A stretch of 28,030 nucleotides of DNA from NCBI GenBank assembly GCA_035656335.1, contig DASRSS010000220.1, positions 1 through 28,030 of the forward strand. Reading direction: 5' to 3'. A program made the position numbers and the translations under genes. The notes beneath the pieces were generated by a model that searched no databases, was not told the DNA's origin, and was given only the letters and a program-made list of their open reading frames with translations. This stretch comes from DASRSS01 sp035656335. GTDB taxonomy: Bacteria; Actinomycetota; Actinomycetes; Mycobacteriales; Jatrophihabitantaceae. This document shows, in pieces, positions 21,076-28,030 of this stretch (within the stretch, counting starts at the first letter, position 1; each line of letters starts with the position of its first letter).

Positions 21076-22235
21076 CGCACCACCCGCGGCAGGTCGAGCC
21101 CGAACTGGGCGATCAGCTCGCGCTGCACCTCGTTCACGCCGCCGCCGAACGTGACGACGAGGCTGCGCTTGGCCTGCACGTCCAGCCAGTGCATCAGCTC
21201 CGCGGTCTGCGTATCGGCTGGGTCGCCGTGCCGTCCGACGACTTCCTCGAGCAGCCGGAACACGTGCTGCATCTGCTCGGACGAGAACACCTTCGTGGCG
21301 GACGCGTCCGCGACCGACACCTGGCCGTCCTGCGCCGCCACCTGCCAGTTGAGCAGCTCGTTGATCCGGTAGATCGCGTGCACCTCGGCCAGCACGCGCC
21401 GCACGTCGTCGTGGTCGAGCGGACGACTCCCGTCCGGCCCAGGTCGTGCGGCCCATTCGCGCACCCGGTCGTAGAGCCCGCCGATCCGCCCCGCCGGTCC
21501 GAGCATCACCCGCTCGTGGTTGAGCTGGGTGGTGATCAGCTTCCAGCCCTCGTTCTCCTCGCCGACGCGCATGCTGACCGGCACGCGCACGTCCGAGTAG
21601 TACGTCGTGTTCACGTGGTGCGCGCCGTCGGCCGTGATCGTCGGCGTCCACGAGAACCCCGGATCGGTCGTGTCCACGATCAGGATCGAGATGCCCTTGT
21701 GCCGCGGCGCGTCCGGGTTCGTGCGCACCGCGAGCCAGATGTAGTCGGCTTCGTGCCCGCCGGTGGTGAAAACCTTCTGCCCGTTGACGACGTAGTGATC
21801 ACCGTCGCGTACCGCGGACGTGCGCAGCGACGCGAGGTCGGTGCCGGCCTCCGGCTCGGTGTAGCCGATCGCGAAGTGGACGTCGCCGGAGAGGATCCGG
21901 GGCAGGAAGAACTGCTTCTGCTCGGGCGTGCCGTACGCCTGCAGCGTCGGGCCGACCGTCTGCAGCGTGACCGACGGCAGCGGGATGTCGAATCGCGAGG
22001 CCTCGTTGACGAAGATGCTCTGCTCCACCTCGCCGAAGCCGCGCCCGCCGAACTCGACCGGCCAGCCGACACCCATCCAGCCGTCGCGGCCCATCCGCTT
22101 CACGACGTCGCGGTACACGTCGCCGTGCCGTTCGGTGAGCAGCAGCGTCGCCTCGTCGTGCGTCACCAGATTCGCGAAGTACTCACGCAACTCCGCCTGC
22201 AGCGCCTGCTGCTCGTCGGTCAGTTCGATGAACAC
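21072..22235 (-). CDS. fadE29: Acyl-CoA dehydrogenase subunit FadE29 (ChsE2)
   Basis: 387 residues, the length I recall for Rv3543c. Acyl-CoA dehydrogenase motifs are WPVEFGGRGFGEVEQ, GYTEPEAGTDLASLRT (about 124-139), VNGQKVFTTGGHEADY and FGGGVNEVQRELIAQFGL near the end. With FadE28 it forms the alpha2beta2 enzyme that desaturates the C22 steroid CoA (3-oxo-4-pregnene-20-carboxyl-CoA). The GTG start at 22235 lies inside the end of fadE28 (16-base overlap) and gives the family N-terminus FIELTDEQQAL. The frame runs further upstream but only as shadow sequence. Confidence 0.95.
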   Translation of the reverse strand: MFIELTDEQQALQAELREYFANLVTHDEATLLLTERHGDVYRDVVKRMGRDGWMGVGWPVEFGGRGFGEVEQSIFVNEASRFDIPLPSVTLQTVGPTLQAYGTPEQKQFFLPRILSGDVHFAIGYTEPEAGTDLASLRTSAVRDGDHYVVNGQKVFTTGGHEADYIWLAVRTNPDAPRHKGISILIVDTTDPGFSWTPTITADGAHHVNTTYYSDVRVPVSMRVGEENEGWKLITTQLNHERVMLGPAGRIGGLYDRVREWAARPGPDGSRPLDHDDVRRVLAEVHAIYRINELLNWQVAAQDGQVSVADASATKVFSSEQMQHVFRLLEEVVGRHGDPADTQTAELMHWLDVQAKRSLVVTFGGGVNEVQRELIAQFGLDLPRVVR

Positions 22236-23272
22236 CGGACTCCGATCGCGTCGAGACGGGACGCCGCGCCGCCGACGAGCCGCGCGAGGTCCTTGGCCTG
22301 CGAGTAGTAGCGGTGCAGCGGATAGGTGATGTCCACGCCCAGCCCGCCGTGCAGGTGGTGACACGTCTGCAGTGCTTTGGGCAGCTCGGCTGCCAACCAG
22401 TACGCCGCGACGTCCGCGTCGTCGCCCGCGTCCAGGCCGGCGTCCAGCCGCCACGCGGTCGACGACGCGGCCAGGTTCATCGTGCGCGCGACGACGTACA
22501 CGTCCGCGATCTGCTGCGCGACCGCCTGGAACGTGGCCAGCGGCTTGCCGAACTGGCGCCGGGTGCGCAGGTGCTCGGCGGTCAGGTCCACCGCTGCGGC
22601 GATCACGCCGTCCGCGACCGCGGCCGCGCCGGCCGCCGCGAACCGTTGCAGCACCGCGGGATCGCCGGCGAGCACATTCGCGCCGTCGACCCGCACCGAC
22701 TCGCAGCGCAGCGTGTACGCGGGCGAACCGGCGGACGTCGGCGTGCGCGACAGCGAGACCCCGGGAGTGTTCGCGGCGACGAGGGCGATGCCGTGCTCAG
22801 TCGGCACCAGGATCCGTTCGGCCTGCGCCGCGTACCGGACGTCGGCCGCAGCGCCGTCCAGGACGAGGCCCGAGCCGTCGGAACGGGCGGGGATCCCGCG
22901 CAGCGCCGCGGTGAGGATCGCGCCGTCCGCCACCCCCGCGAGCAGCGCGCGCTGCGCCGCCGTGCCGAGGGCGACCGTCGGCAGCACCCCGAGCGCGAGC
23001 GTCGCCAGCGCGGGCACCGGGAGCGTCTGCCGACCGACCTCACGCAGCACGGTGCAGACGGCCACCGCGCCGAAGCCGTCGCCGCCGAGGTCCTCGGGCA
23101 GCGCGAGCGCGAGCAGCCCCGCCTGCGCCATCGACTTCCAGAGCGCCTCGTCGTAACCGGCCGGACCGGCCAGCGCCTGGGTCGTGCGGGCGTCGTCCGT
23201 CCCGGGAGCGCGCAGCACCTGCGCGGCCAGGTCCGCGATCGCCCGCTGCGACTCGTCCAGGGCGAAGTCCAC
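22220..23272 (-). CDS. fadE28: Acyl-CoA dehydrogenase subunit FadE28 (ChsE1)
   Basis: A 350-residue member of the short, Ala-rich acyl-CoA dehydrogenase type. It starts VDFALDESQRAIADLA, has ALPEDLGGDGFGAVAV and RTRRQFGKPLATFQAVAQQIAD, and ends HLHGGLGVDITYPLHRYY. It is the partner of FadE29; one active site is formed by the pair, as known for heterotetrameric steroid acyl-CoA dehydrogenases. GTG 23272 has a GGAGGG ribosome site upstream. It heads the five-gene operon fadE28-fadE29-chsH2-chsH1-ltp2, with a perfect KstR palindrome 18 bases before the start. In M. tuberculosis cyp125 precedes it; here it does not. Confidence 0.93.
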   Translation of the reverse strand: MDFALDESQRAIADLAAQVLRAPGTDDARTTQALAGPAGYDEALWKSMAQAGLLALALPEDLGGDGFGAVAVCTVLREVGRQTLPVPALATLALGVLPTVALGTAAQRALLAGVADGAILTAALRGIPARSDGSGLVLDGAAADVRYAAQAERILVPTEHGIALVAANTPGVSLSRTPTSAGSPAYTLRCESVRVDGANVLAGDPAVLQRFAAAGAAAVADGVIAAAVDLTAEHLRTRRQFGKPLATFQAVAQQIADVYVVARTMNLAASSTAWRLDAGLDAGDDADVAAYWLAAELPKALQTCHHLHGGLGVDITYPLHRYYSQAKDLARLVGGAASRLDAIGVRCSSN

Positions 23273-23290
23273 GCGCGCTCCCTCCGTCGT

Positions 23291-23304
23291 TAGAACGTGT
23301 TCTA
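23291..23304. promoter_or_regulatory. KstR operator of the igr-type operon
   Basis: TAGAACGTGTTCTA is a perfect palindrome and a full match to the KstR consensus. It lies between fadE28 (minus, start 23272) and the alpha/beta hydrolase (plus, start 23369), so it probably controls at least fadE28 onward. Confidence 0.87.
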
Positions 23305-23368
23305 GTATCGCCGGAGAGCGGACGCTCGGCAACTCACCGTCGGTCATCCGACGCACTGGGAGGGACAC

Positions 23369-24277
23369 GTGCGCGCAGGGCTGCTCGGCGACGTCGCGCT
23401 GCGCACCGCCAGCCGTCTCGCGCACATCCCGGCCGTGGCCGAGCTGCCGGCCGGGCGAATGCTCGAGCTGCCCGGACGCGGCCGCACCTACCTGGTCGAC
23501 ACCGGCCCGCCGCCGGACGTCCCGGATGCCCCCACCCTGGTCCTGCTGCACGCGCTCGCCTGCACCGGGCTGCTCACCTGGTACCCGAGCCTGGCCGCGC
23601 TCGCCAGACGCTACCGCGTCGTCGTGTTCGACCAGCGCTGGCACGGCGCGGGCCCGCGCTCCGCGACGTTCCGGCTCGAGGACTGCGCCGACGACGTCGC
23701 CGCCGTCGCGGGCGAACTGGGGCTGCAGGACGTGATCGCGGTCGGGTACTCGATGGGCTCGCTGGTCGCGCAGCTGGCCTGGCGGCGGCACCCGCAGCTG
23801 GTGTCCGGAGCCGTGTTCGCGGCGAGCACCACATCGTTCGCGCGGCCCGGACGGGAGGCGCGCCTGCTCGCCGGGGTCAGCACCGGGATCGGCCGGCTGG
23901 CCGAGTGGCGCGGCCGCATGCTCGCCGAACTGGACGGACACCTGCCCGCCGAGCTGGACAACCGCTGGGCCTACCACCAGTTCCGTGCGACGAGTCCGTC
24001 GGCGATCACGGCGGCGACCGCGGCGATCACGCGCTTCGACTCGTCCGGCTGGATCACCGGCATGCACGTGCCGACCGCGGTGGTGATCACCCGCCGGGAC
24101 CGCGCGATCCGTCCGGCGCGCCAGCGCCGGCTCGCGGCACTGCTCCCCGACGCGACCAGCTACGAGATCGACGCCGGTCACGCCGCGTGCGTGCTTGAGG
24201 CCGGGCGGTTCACGCCGGCGTTGCTGGCTGCGTGCGCATCGGTGGTTGATCGTCTGCCTGCGCACGCGCGGCCGTGA
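23369..24277 (+). CDS. Alpha/beta hydrolase, divergent from the igr-type operon
   Basis: A 302-residue alpha/beta hydrolase. It has LVLLHALACTGLLTWYPSL at the first oxyanion turn, FDQRWHGAG, the nucleophile elbow GYSMGS, RRDRAIRP near the acid position and DAGHAACVLE with the catalytic His. The N-terminal 40 residues (ALRTASRLAHIPAVAELP) form an extra helix before the core. It could be an esterase or thioesterase of a steroid or lipid; the substrate is unknown. GTG 23369 follows GGGAGGG. It shares the promoter region with fadE28 and its KstR operator. Its 3' end overlaps the convergent acyltransferase gene by 68 bases. Confidence 0.85.
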   Translation: MRAGLLGDVALRTASRLAHIPAVAELPAGRMLELPGRGRTYLVDTGPPPDVPDAPTLVLLHALACTGLLTWYPSLAALARRYRVVVFDQRWHGAGPRSATFRLEDCADDVAAVAGELGLQDVIAVGYSMGSLVAQLAWRRHPQLVSGAVFAASTTSFARPGREARLLAGVSTGIGRLAEWRGRMLAELDGHLPAELDNRWAYHQFRATSPSAITAATAAITRFDSSGWITGMHVPTAVVITRRDRAIRPARQRRLAALLPDATSYEIDAGHAACVLEAGRFTPALLAACASVVDRLPAHARP

Positions 24278-25646
24278 GCAACTCCTGCAGCGCCGGCGCG
24301 AAGTCGTCGGCCAGGTCCCACAGCCGCGGTGCGAGTTCGCGGCAGGCGATCACGCCGACGTCCAGGTGTCCGTTGTTGGACACGACGGTGATGTTGAGCC
24401 CGGCGCCGTGGAACACCGGCCCGAACGGATAGAACCCGACGACCTCGGCACCGGCGAAGTACATCGGCACCGGCGGGCCGGGGACGTTGGAGATCACCAG
24501 GTTGTGGATCACCGGCGCGCGATCCATCAGGCGGGTGTGCGCCGCGAGCCGCACCGCCAGTCCGAGCGTGTTCGCCGGCGCGAACTGCGCCCAGTCCTGC
24601 AGCATCGATGCGCTGATCGTGTTGTGGTGCTCCTTCGCCACGACCGTCTGCGCCGCGATCGCGCGCAGCCGCTCGACCGGGTCGGCGATGTCGCTGGCCA
24701 ACGTGGTGAACATGCCGGACACCCGGTTCACGCCCTCGCGGTCGGACTTCTCGTGGACGGACACGGGCACCATCGCGACGAGCGAGGTCTCGGGCAGCTC
24801 ACCGTTCTGCTGCAGGTAGCGGCGTAGGGCACCGGAGCACAGCGCGAGCACCACGTCGTTCACCGTCGTCCCGAAGGCGTTCTTCACCTCCTTCACCGCG
24901 GCGAGATCCAGCCGGGTGAACGCCACCCGCCGGTGCCCGGTGATCGTGCCGTTGAAGGACGTGCGCGGAGCGGTGAACGGAGCCGGCATCGCCGCGCCGC
25001 GCCGGGTGCGCGACACCCACGACGGGATCACCGCAGCGGTCTGCGGCAGCAGGGCGGGCAGCCGAAGCGGGCGGCGCAGCCAGCGGGTCAGTCCCTCGAG
25101 CACGATGTCACGGTCGCGCGGCGGGTGCGGCGGCTCGAACGGCGCGGGCGCCGCCAGCGGCGGTGCGTCCGGCGCGAGGCTGCACAGCGAGGCGACCAGG
25201 GTCGCGCCGGTCACGCCGTCCACCATCGCGTGATGCATCTTGGTCATCACGGCGATCTGGCCGTCCGCCAGCGCCTCGATCACCCAGAACTCCCAGAGCG
25301 GACGCGACCGGTCCAGCGGCTGACCGGCGATGTCCGCGCACACCTGCGCGAGCTGCTCGCGCCCGCCGGGCGTCGGTACCGCGATGCGGCGCACGTGGTG
25401 CTCGATGTCGAAGTCGGCGTCGTCGACCCAGACCGGGTGATCGAGGTTGAGCACGTGGTCGTGCACCTTGCGCCGGAACGTCGGCGTGTTGCGGGTCCGC
25501 TCGGCGATGGTGGCGCGCATCGACTCGAAGTCATAGCCGCCCGGGACCGTGGCCGGGTCGAGCACGATCAGTCCGCACACATGCATCAGGTGCGCGGACG
25601 TCTCGAAGTAGAGGAAGCTGGCGTCCAGCCCGCTGAGCCGGTCCAC
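24210..25646 (-). CDS. Wax ester synthase/diacylglycerol acyltransferase (WS/DGAT)
   Basis: A 478-residue protein of the bifunctional WS/DGAT (Tgs) family. It starts VDRLSGLDASFLYFE, has the active-site motif HHAMVDG at 138-144 (HHxxxDG, His139 and Asp143), and later NDVVLALCSGALRRYL and NLVISNVPGPP, the second conserved family block. It transfers an acyl group from acyl-CoA to diacylglycerol or an alcohol, making storage lipid. GTG 25646 is preferred for the family N-terminus; an in-frame GTG at 25664 falls inside the operator palindrome. A perfect KstR palindrome begins 11 bases upstream. It is divergent from the LipC-like esterase; in M. tuberculosis lipC (Rv0220) and a Tgs gene (Rv0221) are also neighbours. 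Confidence 0.92.
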   Translation of the reverse strand: MDRLSGLDASFLYFETSAHLMHVCGLIVLDPATVPGGYDFESMRATIAERTRNTPTFRRKVHDHVLNLDHPVWVDDADFDIEHHVRRIAVPTPGGREQLAQVCADIAGQPLDRSRPLWEFWVIEALADGQIAVMTKMHHAMVDGVTGATLVASLCSLAPDAPPLAAPAPFEPPHPPRDRDIVLEGLTRWLRRPLRLPALLPQTAAVIPSWVSRTRRGAAMPAPFTAPRTSFNGTITGHRRVAFTRLDLAAVKEVKNAFGTTVNDVVLALCSGALRRYLQQNGELPETSLVAMVPVSVHEKSDREGVNRVSGMFTTLASDIADPVERLRAIAAQTVVAKEHHNTISASMLQDWAQFAPANTLGLAVRLAAHTRLMDRAPVIHNLVISNVPGPPVPMYFAGAEVVGFYPFGPVFHGAGLNITVVSNNGHLDVGVIACRELAPRLWDLADDFAPALQELLTAARAQADDQPPMRTQPATPA

Positions 25647-25656
25647 GGAGCGACGA

Positions 25657-25670
25657 TAGAACACGTTCTA
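25657..25670. promoter_or_regulatory. KstR operator between WS/DGAT and LipC-like genes
   Basis: TAGAACACGTTCTA is a perfect palindrome and a full KstR consensus match in the 47-base gap between the divergent starts 25646 and 25694. With so little room, one bound repressor would block both promoters. Confidence 0.87.
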
Positions 25671-25693
25671 CCGGTTCGCTAGGATCGCCGGTC

Positions 25694-26947
25694 ATGAGTG
25701 ACCGGTTCCTCATCCGCCAGCTCGCCAACCTCGCGCTCACCGCGAACGCGACACGGCCGCTGCCGGGTGAGCGGGCGTCGGTGCCGGCCTTCTTCGCCGG
25801 CTGGCTGACCGCGGAGCTGGCCCCCCACCTGCTCGCGGTGACGGCGGCCGACACGCTCACCCACGTCGCCCGCCGCGGGCTGTCCGGCCGCGGTGACAAG
25901 CTCGCGCTCGCCGCCGCGGCGACGTCGGCCGTCGGCTACGCGCGGCTGATGGGCGCCGGCCAGCACGCCGGCAACGAAGTCGAGGACGCGCTGCGCGAGG
26001 CGCTCGGCGACGGCTACCGCGACGAGCTCGCCACCGCCCCCACACCGGCCGACCTGGCCACCCCGTGGCGCCGGTTGATCAACCCGTTCCGGATGGCGGA
26101 CGTGAACGTGGTGGCACACCGCCGGCTGCCCTACGCGCCGGGCGGCAAGCGGTTCGAGCTGGACGTCTACACGCACCGGGACGCGCCGGCGAACGCGCCC
26201 GTGCTGTTCCAGGTGCACGGCGGGGCCTGGATGATCGGCCACAAGCAGCAGCAGGGCATCCCGCTGATGATGCACATGGCCGCGCGCGGCTGGGTGTGCG
26301 TCGCGGCGAACTATCCGCTGTCGCCGCGCGCCAAGTGGCCCGAGCACCTGATCGCGCTCAAGCGCGCGATGCAGTGGATCCGCGAGCACGCCGGCGAGTA
26401 CGGCGCGGATCCGTCGTTCGTCGCCGTCACCGGAGGATCCGCCGGCGGACACCTCGCCGCGATGCTGGCGCTGACTCCGAATGACAAGTCGCTGCAGCCG
26501 GGTTTCCAGGACGTCGACACGTCCGTGCAGGCGTGCGTGCCGCACTACGGCATGTACGACTTCACCGCCGACAGTGGCCGCAAGTACACGCAGGCACGGA
26601 TCGACTCGCTGCTGCGCAGGTACGTCATGTCGCCGGACGCGGTCTACCCGGACGACTACCGCGCCGCGTCACCGATCTGCCGGATCACGGCCGACGCTCC
26701 TCCCTTCTTCGTCATTCACGGCACGAACGACACGCTGATTCCCGTGGCCGACGCGCGGGACTTCGTCGCCAAGCTCCGCGAGATCTCGCGCGAGCCGGTC
26801 GCCTACGCCGAGATCCGCGGCGCGCAGCACGCGTTCGACATCTTCCCTTCCATCCGCAGCGCGCACGTGGTGCGCGGCGTCCAGCGCTTCCTGGACGTGT
26901 GCTTCACCCGCGCGGTAGCCCGAGGATCCGCTCCGCGGCCAGTGTGA
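25694..26947 (+). CDS. LipC-like esterase/lipase (HSL family)
   Basis: A 417-residue alpha/beta hydrolase of the hormone-sensitive-lipase type. The oxyanion motif HGGAW is at 175-179, the nucleophile Ser249 in GGSAGGH, the acid Asp346 in HGTNDTLIP and His379 in GAQHAFD. The N-terminal 130 residues form a helical region with ATSAVGYARLMGAG, seen in the mycobacterial LipC-type enzymes. It probably hydrolyses short or medium acyl esters, perhaps steryl or glyceryl esters; the substrate is not known. AGGA lies 9 bases before the ATG. The pairing with a divergent WS/DGAT enzyme resembles Rv0220-Rv0221. Its end overlaps the convergent acyl-CoA dehydrogenase by 44 bases. Confidence 0.9.
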   Translation: MSDRFLIRQLANLALTANATRPLPGERASVPAFFAGWLTAELAPHLLAVTAADTLTHVARRGLSGRGDKLALAAAATSAVGYARLMGAGQHAGNEVEDALREALGDGYRDELATAPTPADLATPWRRLINPFRMADVNVVAHRRLPYAPGGKRFELDVYTHRDAPANAPVLFQVHGGAWMIGHKQQQGIPLMMHMAARGWVCVAANYPLSPRAKWPEHLIALKRAMQWIREHAGEYGADPSFVAVTGGSAGGHLAAMLALTPNDKSLQPGFQDVDTSVQACVPHYGMYDFTADSGRKYTQARIDSLLRRYVMSPDAVYPDDYRAASPICRITADAPPFFVIHGTNDTLIPVADARDFVAKLREISREPVAYAEIRGAQHAFDIFPSIRSAHVVRGVQRFLDVCFTRAVARGSAPRPV

Positions 26948-28030
26948 GCAGCACCTGCGACGTGCCGCCGGCGATCGTCAGGCAGCGGGTCATCAGGAAC
27001 TCGCGCAGCTGCTCGCCGTCGAGCGCGCCGTCCGCCCCGAGCGCGTCCAGCGCCGCCTCGGCCACCGCCTGCCGGTGTCGCACGCCGACCAGCTTGCGGA
27101 CGCTCGACTCCGCGCTCGCGTCGCGGCCGGCGAGCCGTTGCAGCGTCGAGCGCAGTTCCAGCACCGACCCGGCGAGCCCGTCGGCGATCAGCGCGCCGAG
27201 CCGCTCCCGCACGCCGTCGTCGGACGAGACGGCGCGCTCCGTTACCAGCGCGAGCAGCCGCTCGACCGCGTCGCCGATGCTGGAGCCGCCGCCCATGGCC
27301 AGCCGCTCGTTCACCAGCGTGGTGCGCGCCAGCTTCCAGCCGTCGCCGATCTCGCCCACGACCAGGTCGTCGGGCACGAACACGTCGTCGAGGAACACCT
27401 CGTTGAACACGGCGTCGCCGGTGATCTCCCGCAGCGGGCGGATCTCGATGCCGGGGCTGCGCATGTCCACGAGGAAGTAGCTGATGCCACTGTGCTTGCG
27501 ACCGTGTTTCGGCGCGTCCGGGTTCGTGCGGGCCAGGCAGATCGCCCAGTCGGCGCTGCGGGCGAGCGACGTCCAGACCTTCTGGCCGGACAATCGCCAA
27601 CCTCCCTCCGTGCGTTCGGCCCGGGTGCGCAGCGAGGCGAGGTCAGATCCGGCACCCGGCTCGCTGAACAACTGGCACCAGACCAGCTCGCCGAGCAGCG
27701 TCGGCCGCACGAATCGCTCGATCTGCTCGGCGGTTCCGTGCTGCAGGATGGTCGGGACGGCCCAGCCGGCGATCACCAGGTCCGGACGAACCACGCCGGC
27801 GCGCGCGAGCTCCTGGTCGATCACGACCTGTTCGGCCGGCGACGCGTCCAGGCCGTACGGACGCGGCCAGTGCGGGGTTAGGTAGCCGGCCTCGACGAGC
27901 GCGGCACGCCGCTCGTCCTCCGGCCGGGACGCGATCCGCTCGGCGGCCGCGCGCACCTGCGCGCGCAGCTCGGTCACCTCGCCGAGGTCGACGCGCAGCT
28001 CGCGCCGCTCGCCCGCGAGCGTCAGCTCGG
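26904..28030 (-). CDS. Acyl-CoA dehydrogenase (5' end outside window)
   Basis: The C-terminal 374 residues or so of an acyl-CoA dehydrogenase. Motifs are WCQLFSEPGAGSDLASLRT, LSGQKVWTSLARSADW, LVNERLAMGGG and IAGGTSQVLLTLAAERILGL at the end. An in-frame GTG at 27977 would give a plausible start (VTELRAQVRAAAERIA), but the frame stays open to the window edge with LAGERRELRVDLGE before it. The gene may therefore be longer, as in the two-domain FadE34/FadE6 type. It oxidises an acyl-CoA, possibly steroid-derived given the neighbours; the exact substrate is unknown. Confidence 0.88.
   Translation of the reverse strand, partial: ELTLAGERRELRVDLGEVTELRAQVRAAAERIASRPEDERRAALVEAGYLTPHWPRPYGLDASPAEQVVIDQELARAGVVRPDLVIAGWAVPTILQHGTAEQIERFVRPTLLGELVWCQLFSEPGAGSDLASLRTRAERTEGGWRLSGQKVWTSLARSADWAICLARTNPDAPKHGRKHSGISYFLVDMRSPGIEIRPLREITGDAVFNEVFLDDVFVPDDLVVGEIGDGWKLARTTLVNERLAMGGGSSIGDAVERLLALVTERAVSSDDGVRERLGALIADGLAGSVLELRSTLQRLAGRDASAESSVRKLVGVRHRQAVAEAALDALGADGALDGEQLREFLMTRCLTIAGGTSQVLLTLAAERILGLPRG

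Noticed and set aside
23273..24265. N-terminal extension of the fadE28 frame
   Set aside because: It runs antisense to the alpha/beta hydrolase and through the KstR operator; GTG 23272 has a ribosome site and gives the family N-terminus.

Overview
The window comes from a high-GC actinobacterium. GC is very high throughout, GTG starts are frequent, genes overlap by 4 nt in operons, and the cholesterol/steroid catabolic genes are of the mycobacterial/rhodococcal type. Gene content and order match parts of the Mycobacterium tuberculosis cholesterol regulon, but the blocks are rearranged and interrupted by unrelated genes. The host is therefore probably an actinomycete outside Mycobacterium; the genus cannot be fixed from the sequence alone.

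Layout. 1-1137: two tandem, related secreted or membrane-anchored proteins with a CAP-like C-terminal part (the first is cut by the window edge). 1177-1844: a Phd/VapB-VapC toxin-antitoxin pair. 1854-5406 (minus): hsaA-hsaD-hsaC-hsaB, which hydroxylate, cleave and hydrolyse the steroid A ring. 5648-8203 (plus): kshA, a small four-cysteine protein and kshB, the 3-ketosteroid 9alpha-hydroxylase. 8319-9392: a Ser/Thr protein kinase. 9389-10009 (minus): a hotdog thioesterase. 10116-15983 (plus): kstD, an hsd4B-type hydratase, a second KstD-like flavoprotein, an SDR and a dihydrodipicolinate-reductase-like protein. 16047-18054: an unrelated island with a HesB-like protein (minus) and a coupled three-gene operon (DUF2277, P-loop kinase, Cys-rich/pentapeptide protein). 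18055-18599: no intact gene; degenerate tandem repeats and the 3' remnant of an HNH-endonuclease-like gene. 18600-23272 (minus): fadE28-fadE29-chsH2-chsH1-ltp2, the igr operon order, removing the last three-carbon piece of the steroid side chain. 23369-28030: alpha/beta hydrolase, WS/DGAT acyltransferase (minus), LipC-like esterase, and an acyl-CoA dehydrogenase (minus) that runs off the right edge.

How the genes fit together. The igr block turns the C22 side-chain CoA thioester into a 17-keto steroid plus propionyl-CoA. KstD and KshAB open ring B to give the 9,10-seco phenol, and HsaAB, HsaC and HsaD then degrade ring A. Palindromes matching the known KstR operator (TnnAACnnGTTnnA) lie in four divergent promoter regions: four perfect matches (10034, 10101, 23291, 25657) and two 13-of-14-type near-matches (5462, 5564). 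They tie the thioesterase, the divergent alpha/beta hydrolase, the WS/DGAT enzyme and the LipC-like esterase to the same regulon. hsaEFG, cyp125, kstR and mce4 are not in this window.

The least explained parts are the four-cysteine protein inside the ksh operon, the kinase inserted between ksh and kstD, the second KstD-like flavoprotein with a changed C-terminal motif, and the DUF2277/P-loop/pentapeptide operon.
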